NCBI GenBank assembly: GCA_031552535.1
Contig: JAVBMJ010000052.1
Location: 1-14,096 of the forward strand
Source: JAVBMJ01 sp031552535
GTDB taxonomy: Bacteria > Bacteroidota > Bacteroidia > Bacteroidales > Rikenellaceae
Reading direction: 5' to 3'
DNA: 14,096 nucleotides
Shown: in pieces, positions 5,835 through 12,957 of the stretch
How the letters are laid out: the number at the start of each line of letters is the position of its first letter
How positions within the stretch are numbered: position 1 is the first letter of the stretch
Notes under the pieces: generated by a model
What the model saw: the letters and a program-made list of their open reading frames with translations, nothing else
Database searches by the model: none
What the model was told of the DNA's origin: nothing
Made by a program: the position numbers and the translations under genes

Positions 5835-7355
5835 ATGGCAATACTAAGGAGAAACGTCAATGGAGTTACGATGACGATAAGATCTGTAAATATAGATACC
5901 AGTTCATGGTCTATGCGCACCCTGGTGTTCGGGGTGATGGTGGGGTTGTCCCTCGCCATAGGTTATGTGGCGGCTAAGTTCGGTTGGGTGTTCGGGGCGG
6001 CAGTAGCATTGTTGCCGTTCGCCGTGTTCTTCCTGTTTACCGTGCTGACCAAACCATACTGGGGTTTGGTGGCCATCTTTACCCTTAACTACTACATTAT
6101 GGGAATCGTCCGCTATTTCCCCGAATTGCCGGGAGGAGTGGTAATGGACGGATTGCTGGTGTTGACCCTGTTGGGAGTCCTCATAGAGTCGTGCTACCAT
6201 AAGGTGGAGTGGTGGAGGACGCGCAACATGTTGACTATAGCCACCTTCTTCTGGCTGTTGTACTGCACCTTCCAGCTGCTGAACCCGGAGGTTATGTCGT
6301 TGCAGGGATGGTTTATCGGAATCCGGGGTACGGCGCTCTATTTCTTTCTGATCTGCGTGTTGACCCCCTTGCTGATGAAGCGGAGCAAGGATCTCTACAT
6401 TATATTGGCACTCTGGTCTGTGTTTACGTTAACGGCTGTATTCAAAGCGCAGGTTCAGAAAAGCTACGGTTTCGATGCCGCCGAACTGCGATGGCTTTTT
6501 GTCGACGGTGGGGCCAGTACCCATATTTTATATTATGGGATCAGGTTTTTTTCTTTCTTTTCAGATGCCGCCAACTTTGGTTCGGGAATGGGATTTTCGA
6601 TGGTGGTATTTACGCTTTACTCATTCTATGTAAAGAATAAATTCTGGGCGCTTTATTTCTTTGTGGTAGGATGTATAGCCTGCTACGGGATGTTTATCTC
6701 GGGTACCCGCGGAGCTTTGGCGGTTCCGTTTGCCGGGTATGCACTGTTTGTGCTGCTGTCGAAGAACTTCAACGGTATTGTCATAGTGGGCGGAGTTCTT
6801 ATCGCAGCCTTCATATTCCTGAACTTCACCCATTACGGCCAGGGCAATACTTACATCCGCCGTATGCGAAGCGGATTCAACCCCGACGACCCGTCTCTGG
6901 TGGTACGTCTCCAGAATCAGGAAAAGATGAAAGATTATCTGTCGACACGCCCGTTCGGCGTCGGCGTCGGTATGGGTGGAGGCAAGGCGCTACGATACGC
7001 CCCGGACTCAGCCATAGCCCAGATACCTACCGACTCATGGTTTGTGATGCAGTGGGTCGAAAACGGGATCGTTGGTTTGGTGCTGTATGTCGGGATTCTA
7101 TTGTTGATATTGGGCCGCGGGATGTGGATTGTTATGTTCCGTGTCAAGGACAAGCGTCTTCGAGGGACGCTTGCAGCACTTGTTTCAGGAGTTTTCGGGA
7201 TGTTCGCCACTTCTTACGGTAACGAGATCATGGGGCAGTTTCCCAATAGTTTTATCGTTTACATGAGTCTGGCATTCATCTATATGGGTACAGCGTTGGA
7301 CACTTCGGACGAAAAAAAGAAGCTAACTGAACAAAAAGATGGGACAAAGGCCTGA
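5835..7355 (+). CDS. Wzy/WaaL-family polysaccharide polymerase or O-antigen ligase-like membrane protein
   Basis: A 506-residue protein with ten or more hydrophobic segments. Features of the Wzy_C/O-antigen ligase superfamily are FISGTRGAL (287-295) at a membrane-loop edge, then a long soluble loop (about 331-400) with RLQNQEKM and TRPFGVGVGMGGG, then SWFVMQWVENGIVGLVLY re-entering the membrane. Members join lipid-linked oligosaccharides through periplasmic loops. Next to a Wzc/Wzz-like gene, polymerase (Wzy) is likelier than ligase. The start is uncertain: ATG 5835 is the longest option and ATG 5871 would remove 12 residues. AAGGAG at 5846-5851 lies between them and is best placed for a four-codon frame (5860-5874) whose stop overlaps ATG 5871. 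The 3' end overlaps the next gene by 17 bp, implying coupled translation. Confidence 0.8.
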   Translation: MAILRRNVNGVTMTIRSVNIDTSSWSMRTLVFGVMVGLSLAIGYVAAKFGWVFGAAVALLPFAVFFLFTVLTKPYWGLVAIFTLNYYIMGIVRYFPELPGGVVMDGLLVLTLLGVLIESCYHKVEWWRTRNMLTIATFFWLLYCTFQLLNPEVMSLQGWFIGIRGTALYFFLICVLTPLLMKRSKDLYIILALWSVFTLTAVFKAQVQKSYGFDAAELRWLFVDGGASTHILYYGIRFFSFFSDAANFGSGMGFSMVVFTLYSFYVKNKFWALYFFVVGCIACYGMFISGTRGALAVPFAGYALFVLLSKNFNGIVIVGGVLIAAFIFLNFTHYGQGNTYIRRMRSGFNPDDPSLVVRLQNQEKMKDYLSTRPFGVGVGMGGGKALRYAPDSAIAQIPTDSWFVMQWVENGIVGLVLYVGILLLILGRGMWIVMFRVKDKRLRGTLAALVSGVFGMFATSYGNEIMGQFPNSFIVYMSLAFIYMGTALDTSDEKKKLTEQKDGTKA

Positions 7356-8250
7356 TATTTCGATTGTCACGGTCAACTACAACGGTTTGAGGGACACGAT
7401 AGAACTTATCGAATCCCTCAAAACGCTTATTATGAGTGTCGTATACGAGATTGTCGTTGTGGACAACGGTTCGCGCAAGGACCCGACGCAGGTTCTGCGG
7501 GAACGTTTTCCCGATGTAAAAATGGTGCGTAGCGAGCGCAACCTGGGTTTCTCGGGAGGGAACAATCTCGGCTTCAGAGAGGCTGCGGGTCGCTATGTAT
7601 TTTTGCTGAACAACGACACTATAGTTAAAGAAGACTGTTTCGCCTGCCTGCTGAAAGCGATGGAAGACCACCCCGAAGCGGGGGCGCTATCACCGAAGAT
7701 ACGCTTCACATGGGACGATTGTCCCGTTCAATTTGCCGGGTTCACGCCGCTGAGTACGATTACATTGCGTAACCGCTCTATAGGCTGGGGGGAATCCGAC
7801 CGCGGTCAATACGACACACCTGCCGTGACTCCCTATGCCCACGGTGCGGCAATGCTCGTCCGTAGCGAAGTGATAACCCAAACGGGAGGCATGCCTGAAC
7901 TGTTTTTCCTGTATTACGAAGAGCTCGATTGGTCGATGCAGATTACCCGCCTCGGTTGGAGTATCCGTTATGAGCCGTGCCAGACGATTTACCATAAGGA
8001 GAGTCAAAGCACGGGGAGTACCAGCCCCCTGAAGACGTTTTACATAACCCGCAACCGCATGCTCTTCGCCTGGCGCAACATTCCATGCGTCAAAAAGTAT
8101 ATATCTATTATATATCAAATGTTTGTAGTCGTTCCTAAAGATTGTATATTTGCGCTTGTGAAAGGGCGTAGCGATCTTGCCGGTGCTGTTTTGCGGGGAA
8201 TGGCGGCATTTGTGGCCATGAAAGGCAAAAAGGCCGGCAGAGCAAAATAA
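7339..8250 (+). CDS. Family 2 glycosyltransferase (WbbL/rhamnosyltransferase-like)
   Basis: A 303-residue GT-A enzyme predicted to add a sugar from a nucleotide sugar to the lipid-linked repeat unit on the cytoplasmic face. The N-terminus is DISIVTVNYNG, with the nucleotide-binding VVVDNGS (D42), then RNLGFSGGNNLGF (68-79), the metal-site motif LLNNDT (89-94, NND in place of DXD) and the acidic acceptor-side motif EELDW (194-198). This arrangement is typical of the WbbL-type subgroup, often rhamnosyltransferases, but the sugar cannot be read from sequence. The C-terminus has a basic, weakly hydrophobic stretch that may contact the membrane. ATG 7339 lies inside the end of the upstream Wzy-like gene (17-bp overlap), so the two are almost certainly one transcript. 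It is followed by a 402-bp gap. Confidence 0.88.
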   Translation: MGQRPDISIVTVNYNGLRDTIELIESLKTLIMSVVYEIVVVDNGSRKDPTQVLRERFPDVKMVRSERNLGFSGGNNLGFREAAGRYVFLLNNDTIVKEDCFACLLKAMEDHPEAGALSPKIRFTWDDCPVQFAGFTPLSTITLRNRSIGWGESDRGQYDTPAVTPYAHGAAMLVRSEVITQTGGMPELFFLYYEELDWSMQITRLGWSIRYEPCQTIYHKESQSTGSTSPLKTFYITRNRMLFAWRNIPCVKKYISIIYQMFVVVPKDCIFALVKGRSDLAGAVLRGMAAFVAMKGKKAGRAK

Positions 8251-8652
8251 GAGTCAGTCTAATTCTCCACAGGAAATTTAGGCAGACTTTTAGAAACTGT
8301 TTAAGAATATTACCGAAGTTATTTTCCTGCTGTTTGTCGATGATTTTTGTGGTGGGATGAGGCGAATAGCGGCTCCTATTTAACGAATTCCACCGCGAAA
8401 AAGCGCGGCAAACAGCAGGAAAAGAAAGAAATATTTTTAAACAGTTTCTTAGACAGACCCTAAAAAGAGCGGGCAGTTTTGCGTCGTTGCCCGAATCTGT
8501 CCGACACTACAGGTATGAAGATATGTGCAAGCGGGGTAGGGGAAGGAGCGGAGGAGATATGGGAAGATATGAGGTGATGGTAAGATAAAAAGGAGCGGGG
8601 AGAGATTTGCATCATGGGTTAGATGCGGTAAAACGGAGATACCAATATAATT
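8251..8652. other. Intergenic region with repeat element copy 2 and a purine-rich tract
   Basis: No gene is supported here. The first part holds the palindromic element at 8293-8453. After it comes a hairpin, CGGGCA (8470-8475)/TGCCCG (8488-8493), with a 12-nt loop. Then 8529-8605 is strongly purine-rich on the + strand (12 pyrimidines in 77 bases) and includes two GGGG runs at 8533-8536 and 8539-8542. No TAnnTTTG box was found before the gene at 8653. Confidence 0.6.
8293..8453. repeat. Palindromic interspersed element, copy 2
   Basis: The arms pair at several levels. AAACTGTTTAAGAATATT (8294-8311) matches 8430-8447 at 17 of 18 positions, and TTTTCCTGCTGTTTG (8322-8336) pairs perfectly with 8409-8423. 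Beyond that, the GTTTG..GTGG side and the CCACCGCG..CAAAC side continue to pair imperfectly towards a small central loop. The 35-nt left end agrees with copy 1 at 30 positions and the right end is almost the same as copy 1, while the interior differs. Shared ends with a diverged interior suggest a non-autonomous mobile or palindromic repeat. It separates the GT2 gene at 7339 from the one at 8653. Confidence 0.65.
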
Positions 8653-9837
8653 ATGTGGGAGTTGAATAGTTTTCTGGGAATTTTGGGAATAGTCGATACG
8701 ATTGTTTTCGTGTTGTTTTTCCTGTCGGTGATTTATCTTTTCATATTTGCCCTGGGATCGCTTAAAGGGAATTACAGGATCCCGCAGGAGTCCCCTAAAA
8801 ATCACCGTATCGCAGTGTTATTCCCGGCCTATAAGGAGGACAGGGTTATAGAATCGGTGGTGCACTCGTTCCTCATGCAGGATTATCCCAAGGATAAATA
8901 TGACGTTGTTGTCATTTCGGACCACATGCACGAAATGACCAACGAAAGTCTGTCCGAACTTCCTATAAAACTGCTCATCGCCCGTTACGAAAACAGTTCC
9001 AAGGCCAAAGCCCTCAATTTTGCCATCGACTCGTTTGGTGACGGGAAATACGATATCGTGGTCATACTCGATGCCGACAATACGGTAGCTCCCAACTTCC
9101 TGCAGGAGATCAACAACGCCTATTACAACGGCGCTATGGCGATGCAGGCCCATCGCGTGGCCAAGAACCGCGATACGGATGTGGCGATACTCGACGGGAT
9201 GAGCGAAGAGATCAACAATTCGATATTCCGTAAAGGTCACGTACGTTTCGGTATGTCGTGCGCGCTGATAGGATCTGGGATGGCTTTCGATTACAAGTGG
9301 TTCAAGGAGAACGTCAAAAAACTCACATCGGCCGGAGAAGACCGCGAACTGGAAGTGCTGCTGCTTTCGCAAAGAGTGTATGTCGAATATCTCGAAGACG
9401 TGGAAGTATATGACGAAAAGATACAAAAATCATCGTCTTTCTACAACCAGCGCCGCCGCTGGCTCGCAGCGCAATTCGGCACCCTGGCCACATCGATCCG
9501 CGATTTGCCCGGAGCCATCCTGACAGGAAATCTCGACTACGCCGACAAACTGCTGCAATGGATGCTGCTGCCACGCGTGGTGCTGATCGGGCTGCTGACG
9601 ATAATCTCGCTGGTCATGAGCCTGATAAACTGGAAGTGGTCCGTCAAATGGTGGGTGCTGCTCTTCATAATACTCCTCACAATGTCGATAGCACTGCCCG
9701 ATAAAATTATGGACCACCGGCTCAGAAGAACCCTCAAAAGAATACCGTTCATATTCCTTCTGATGATAGCAAATATGTTCAGACTAAAAGGAGTGAACAA
9801 GAAATTTATCCATACCGAACACGGCGAAGCAAATTGA
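8653..9837 (+). CDS. Membrane-bound family 2 glycosyltransferase with QRRRW motif (synthase-like)
   Basis: A 394-residue protein with an N-terminal membrane segment (about 10-35), a cytoplasmic GT2 domain and C-terminal hydrophobic segments (about 303-325, 331-349 and 364-376). GT2 signatures are AVLFPAYKE (54-62), D90 in VVVISDH, the DAD metal site (140-142) in VVILDADN, GSGMAF (207-212), an acidic GED motif (228-230) and NQRRRWLAAQ (265-274). The D, D, D, QXXRW pattern is that of processive synthases such as cellulose, hyaluronan and poly-N-acetylglucosamine synthases, although single-addition enzymes also carry it. At 394 residues it is closer to PgaC/NodC-type enzymes than to BcsA. No PilZ domain is seen. 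The start ATG 8653 has no Shine-Dalgarno site. Substrate is unknown. Confidence 0.85.
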   Translation: MWELNSFLGILGIVDTIVFVLFFLSVIYLFIFALGSLKGNYRIPQESPKNHRIAVLFPAYKEDRVIESVVHSFLMQDYPKDKYDVVVISDHMHEMTNESLSELPIKLLIARYENSSKAKALNFAIDSFGDGKYDIVVILDADNTVAPNFLQEINNAYYNGAMAMQAHRVAKNRDTDVAILDGMSEEINNSIFRKGHVRFGMSCALIGSGMAFDYKWFKENVKKLTSAGEDRELEVLLLSQRVYVEYLEDVEVYDEKIQKSSSFYNQRRRWLAAQFGTLATSIRDLPGAILTGNLDYADKLLQWMLLPRVVLIGLLTIISLVMSLINWKWSVKWWVLLFIILLTMSIALPDKIMDHRLRRTLKRIPFIFLLMIANMFRLKGVNKKFIHTEHGEAN

Positions 9838-9863
9838 TCATTTACTTTATACAATCTTCGACT

Positions 9864-9887
9864 GCGACTTTCTTGAAAGAAAGTCGC
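9864..9887. repeat. Perfect 11-bp palindrome with 2-nt loop
   Basis: GCGACTTTCTT (9864-9874) pairs perfectly with 9877-9887 across GA. It starts 27 bp after the stop of the upstream GT2 gene. No T-tract follows, so intrinsic termination is doubtful, although a stable hairpin could protect the 3' end of the mRNA. It is the first of three palindromes packed into 9864-10058. Confidence 0.6.
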
Positions 9888-9922
9888 CCAAAGAACTTCA
9901 ATCATTACTTTGCTGCGACTCG

Positions 9923-10000
9923 TAGCATTTAGTTCAGAGGCAGGAAAGCCTTCTCAGTCTGTTTATTATTAAGGCTTTCCTGCCTCTGAACTAAATGCTA
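9923..10000. repeat. Perfect 30-bp inverted repeat with 18-nt AT-rich spacer
   Basis: The left arm 9923-9952 (starts TAGCATTTAG, ends GAAAGCCTT) is the exact reverse complement of the right arm 9971-10000. The spacer 9953-9970 contains CTCAGTCTG and TTTATTATT. Perfect pairing over 30 bp without coding pressure implies recent origin or active maintenance. It could form a very stable RNA hairpin or a DNA cruciform between the genes ending at 9837 and starting at 10114. It has the look of a mobile or structural repeat and may also halt transcription. Confidence 0.8.
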
Positions 10001-10036
10001 TAAATCAGAGGAAGGCAATCATTAAAAGTTTTTGGC

Positions 10037-10058
10037 GCCGCTTTTTTCAAAAAGCGGC
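10037..10058. repeat. Perfect 10-bp palindrome GCCGCTTTTT/AAAAAGCGGC
   Basis: The arms 10037-10046 and 10049-10058 are separated by TC. The T-run lies within the left arm and the A-run within the right arm, so a transcript has no trailing U-tract. It lies 55 bp before the GT4 start. With the two palindromes upstream it makes a cluster of three hairpins in under 200 bp. Confidence 0.55.
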
Positions 10059-10113
10059 AGTTGGAGGCTGTACAGAGTAAATGATCGGATTTATATTTTA
10101 AAGGTATGTAGTT

Positions 10114-11253
10114 ATGAAGATAGCGATTGAGGCTCAGCGTATTTTTCGCAGGAAGAAGCATGGGATGGATTTTGTGGTTTTGGAGATGGTTCGTCAGTTG
10201 CAGCGTATTGACAGGGACAACGAGTACTTCATTATGGTGAGTCCCGGTGAGGATCGTTGTTTGGAGGGGTCGGACAATGTTCACATTGTGGAGGTCAGGT
10301 CGTCAAATTTTGCTTTCTGGGAGCAATTGGCATTGCCGGAGGCTTTGAGGAAGATCAAGCCTGATTTGTTGCATTGCACGAGTAATACCGCTCCGATGAA
10401 TCCTCCGGTTCCGCTGGTGTTGACTCTCCACGATGTGATGTTCATGGAACCGTGGACGGGCACTAACAAGTCGTGGTACCAGCGTTTGGGGCGTTATTAC
10501 CGTAAGTTTGTCGTGCCTCGTATTGTCCCCCGTTGCCGTAAGATAGTTACGGTATCTGATTTTGCGAGGGAGCATATTGCCGGGGAGTTGAATCTGCCTG
10601 ACGGGGCTATCGTTACGGTTCATAACGGTTACAGTTCCCACTTCAAGTTGTTGGAAAATGTGGGAGAGGTGACGCGGAAGTATATCCCGCGAGAGGAGGG
10701 TTATATCTTTTTCCTTGGCAACACCGAGCCGCGTAAAAATTCTGTCAGGACATTGAAAGCCTTTGCCAGATATGCCGAGGGGAGTGCCGATCCGCGTCCG
10801 CTGTTGATCGGCGATCTGAGTGAGTCGATTGTCGATGAAATTTTGCGTCAGGAGGGTATAGAGAAGGTCAAACCGCTTATCTTTACTCCCGGCTATATTC
10901 CCAATACCGATCTGCCGTATATTTATAATGGAGCTTTTGCGTTCATGTTCTGTTCGTTGCGCGAGAGTTTCGGCATTCCGATACTTGAGGCTATGGCTTG
11001 CGGCACTCCGGTGATAACGTCGACTCTGGAAGCCATGCCCGAGATTGCTGGCGAAGGGGCTTTGCTGGTGGATCCGACGGACGTTGAAGCCATGGCCTCC
11101 ATGTTGCTTGAGTTGGAGACGTCAGAGGAGTTTTACCGGCAAAATGTTGAATATGGATTGAAGCGTGTGAAGGCATTTTCGTGGGAGAAGACGGCGCGCC
11201 GGATGCTGGATGTGTACCGTTCTGTTTACAAAGATCTCGAAAAGTCAAAATAG
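10114..11253 (+). CDS. Family 4 glycosyltransferase (GT-B fold)
   Basis: A 379-residue cytoplasmic retaining glycosyltransferase, probably extending the repeat unit from a nucleotide sugar. The N-terminal domain starts MKIAIEAQRIF and contains LHDVMFMEPW (105-114) and VTVSDFAREHI (145-155). The C-terminal domain contains FLGNTEPRKN (200-209), LPYIYNGAFAFMFCS (267-281), the EX7E motif ESFGIPILE (E284 and E292) followed by AMACGTPVIT, and a closing SWEKTARRMLDVY helix. Length and motif order fit GT4. The usual glycine-rich GIGRY loop near the N-terminus is replaced by KKHGMDFVV (14-22). The start ATG 10114 is unambiguous. The acyltransferase begins 7 bp after its stop. Third positions appear more T-rich than in the GT2 gene ending at 9837, which may hint at a different origin. 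Confidence 0.9.
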   Translation: MKIAIEAQRIFRRKKHGMDFVVLEMVRQLQRIDRDNEYFIMVSPGEDRCLEGSDNVHIVEVRSSNFAFWEQLALPEALRKIKPDLLHCTSNTAPMNPPVPLVLTLHDVMFMEPWTGTNKSWYQRLGRYYRKFVVPRIVPRCRKIVTVSDFAREHIAGELNLPDGAIVTVHNGYSSHFKLLENVGEVTRKYIPREEGYIFFLGNTEPRKNSVRTLKAFARYAEGSADPRPLLIGDLSESIVDEILRQEGIEKVKPLIFTPGYIPNTDLPYIYNGAFAFMFCSLRESFGIPILEAMACGTPVITSTLEAMPEIAGEGALLVDPTDVEAMASMLLELETSEEFYRQNVEYGLKRVKAFSWEKTARRMLDVYRSVYKDLEKSK

Positions 11254-11260
11254 CCGGGCC

Positions 11261-11893
11261 ATGAACCTTGGATCATTCAAAGAGCGTTTGGATAATAATC
11301 CTAAGCTTAAGCGTTTAATACATAATATGATCGTGCACCCGGTGAAGGCCCGTCCGCGGTGGTGGATGCGTGCGTTGCGGTGCTTTTATATCAAGCGTGG
11401 TTGCGGATCTGTGATCTACCGTAGTGTGAGGCTCGACGTGGTTCCGTTCAACCGTTTTTCCCTGGGGCGCCGTTCGGTTCTGGAGGCTTTTTCGGCGGTC
11501 AACAACGGTGTCGGCGACGTTACGATAGGCGACCGTTGCCACGTGGGAATCAACAACATTATAATAGGCCCGGTGGAGATCGGCGACGGCTTTGTGTCGG
11601 GGCAGAATGTGTTGATAGTGGGTTTGGATCATCATTTCGAGGATATTCATAAGTCGATCCATGACCAGGGGGTTACGGTGCATCCCATTGTCATAGGGGC
11701 GGATGCTTTTATCGGGGCGAACTCTGTCGTCATGGCTTCGGTGGGGCGCCATAGCGTCGTGGGGGCGGGGAGTGTGGTCACCAGGGCTGTTCCGGACTAC
11801 TGCTTTTGTGCAGGCAGTCCGGCGAGGATCATTAAACACTACGACTTCGAAAGCGGGGAGTGGGTCAAGGGAGTCCCCGGATCTTTCGTTTAA
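11261..11893 (+). CDS. Hexapeptide-repeat O-acyltransferase (maltose/xenobiotic acetyltransferase-like)
   Basis: A 210-residue predicted trimeric acyltransferase of the left-handed beta-helix family, likely transferring acetyl from acetyl-CoA to a sugar of the repeat unit. Hexapeptide repeats run from about 86 to 175 (for example VTIGDRCHVGINN, VEIGDGFVSGQN, IVIGADAFIGANSVV and HSVVGAGSVV). The probable catalytic histidine is H124 or H125 in GLDHHFED (121-128). The C-terminal CAGSPARIIKHYD (183-195) is the usual cap of this family. The first 60 residues are basic and less regular. I chose ATG 11261, just after the upstream TAG; an upstream frame start at 11210 lies inside the GT4 gene and adds unrelated residues. 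Tight spacing implies co-transcription with the GT4 gene. Confidence 0.88.
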   Translation: MNLGSFKERLDNNPKLKRLIHNMIVHPVKARPRWWMRALRCFYIKRGCGSVIYRSVRLDVVPFNRFSLGRRSVLEAFSAVNNGVGDVTIGDRCHVGINNIIIGPVEIGDGFVSGQNVLIVGLDHHFEDIHKSIHDQGVTVHPIVIGADAFIGANSVVMASVGRHSVVGAGSVVTRAVPDYCFCAGSPARIIKHYDFESGEWVKGVPGSFV

Positions 11894-12016
11894 GGATATT
11901 TTTCTGTAGCAGGAGGTTGGTGCCGGTTCCGGCTTCGGCATGGTTTATGGTTAATGGTGGGGGACGTAAAGCAGCCGGTGGGCGATGCATAGAATCGGAC
12001 TTTATATAAATTGAAA

Positions 12017-12949
12017 ATGAGGCCAAAGGCGAGTGTTATAATGCCGGTGTATAATACCGGGGAATTTATACGGAAGACGTTGTTTTCGGTGACTTCCCAG
12101 ACACTGCGCGATATGGAAATTATCCTTATCGACGACGGTTCGACCGACGACGGGCCGGAGATCATGAAGCGTATGGCCACCGAGGACGGGCGTATAATTT
12201 GTCTGCATCAACCAAATAGCGGCCAGTCGGTGGCTCGTAACAACGGGATCGCGCGTGCGCGAGGCGAATATATCTACTTTATGGATAGCGACGATCTGCT
12301 GGATCCCGACACATTGCAGCGGTGTTACGAAAAGTGTGAGCGTGAAAGGCTTGATTTTGTATTTTTCGATGCCGATATTTTCAGCGATGATCCCGGGGCG
12401 GACCAGATTTTCAGGGACGATTTTTATAAGCGTACCGATGGGCTGGAGGACAGGGTGTACGGCGGAGTCGAAATATTCGGAATATTGACAGGCAGGTTGA
12501 AATTCCGCGTGAGCCCGTGCCTGAGTTTTATCCGTGCCGACCTGTTGCATAGGAACGGCCTCCAGTTCTATCCCGGCATAATACATGAGGATGAGTTGTT
12601 CACCCCGCAATATTACCTGCTGGCCCAACGGGTCGGATTTATTTCGGAACCTTTTTTCCACCGGCGCATACGTGGCGGGTCGACGATGACCACTACGTTC
12701 GGCAGGAAAAATATGGCGGGTTATTTTGCGGCGTTCGACGGTCTGGATAAATTCCGCCACACGTTGCCTCCGGAGAGCGCTGAGGTGCTGGGAGTACACA
12801 TGAAGAATTTGTTGGGAGCGGTGATCTACAAGGCTCGGGTTATGCCGTTGCTCGGGCGATTGTCGTTTGCACGGCGTTGCATCGGCCGTTACCGGAGCTA
12901 TGTTTCGGCGACCGATGTGGTCAGGCTTATTATCAATCCACGAAAATAG
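12017..12949 (+). CDS. Family 2 glycosyltransferase, first of a tandem pair
   Basis: A 310-residue GT-A glycosyltransferase typical of capsule and exopolysaccharide loci. Motifs are SVIMPVYNTGEFI (6-18), IDDGSTD (38-44), SGQSVARNNGIARARGEY (68-85), the DSDD metal site (90-93) and an acidic HEDELF motif (190-195) likely serving the acceptor/base region. The C-terminal part is basic with GRLSFARRCIGRYRSY. The start is ATG 12017; an in-frame TTG two codons upstream is less likely. It follows the acyltransferase by 123 bp with no clear promoter or terminator. It is collinear with the gene that begins 8 bp downstream. The transferred sugar cannot be predicted. Confidence 0.9.
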   Translation: MRPKASVIMPVYNTGEFIRKTLFSVTSQTLRDMEIILIDDGSTDDGPEIMKRMATEDGRIICLHQPNSGQSVARNNGIARARGEYIYFMDSDDLLDPDTLQRCYEKCERERLDFVFFDADIFSDDPGADQIFRDDFYKRTDGLEDRVYGGVEIFGILTGRLKFRVSPCLSFIRADLLHRNGLQFYPGIIHEDELFTPQYYLLAQRVGFISEPFFHRRIRGGSTMTTTFGRKNMAGYFAAFDGLDKFRHTLPPESAEVLGVHMKNLLGAVIYKARVMPLLGRLSFARRCIGRYRSYVSATDVVRLIINPRK

Positions 12950-12957
12950 TGCTGACA

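Noticed and set aside
9864..10058. Standard intrinsic terminators at the three palindromes
   Set aside because: None is followed by a T-tract on the + strand, so they are listed as repeats rather than terminators.
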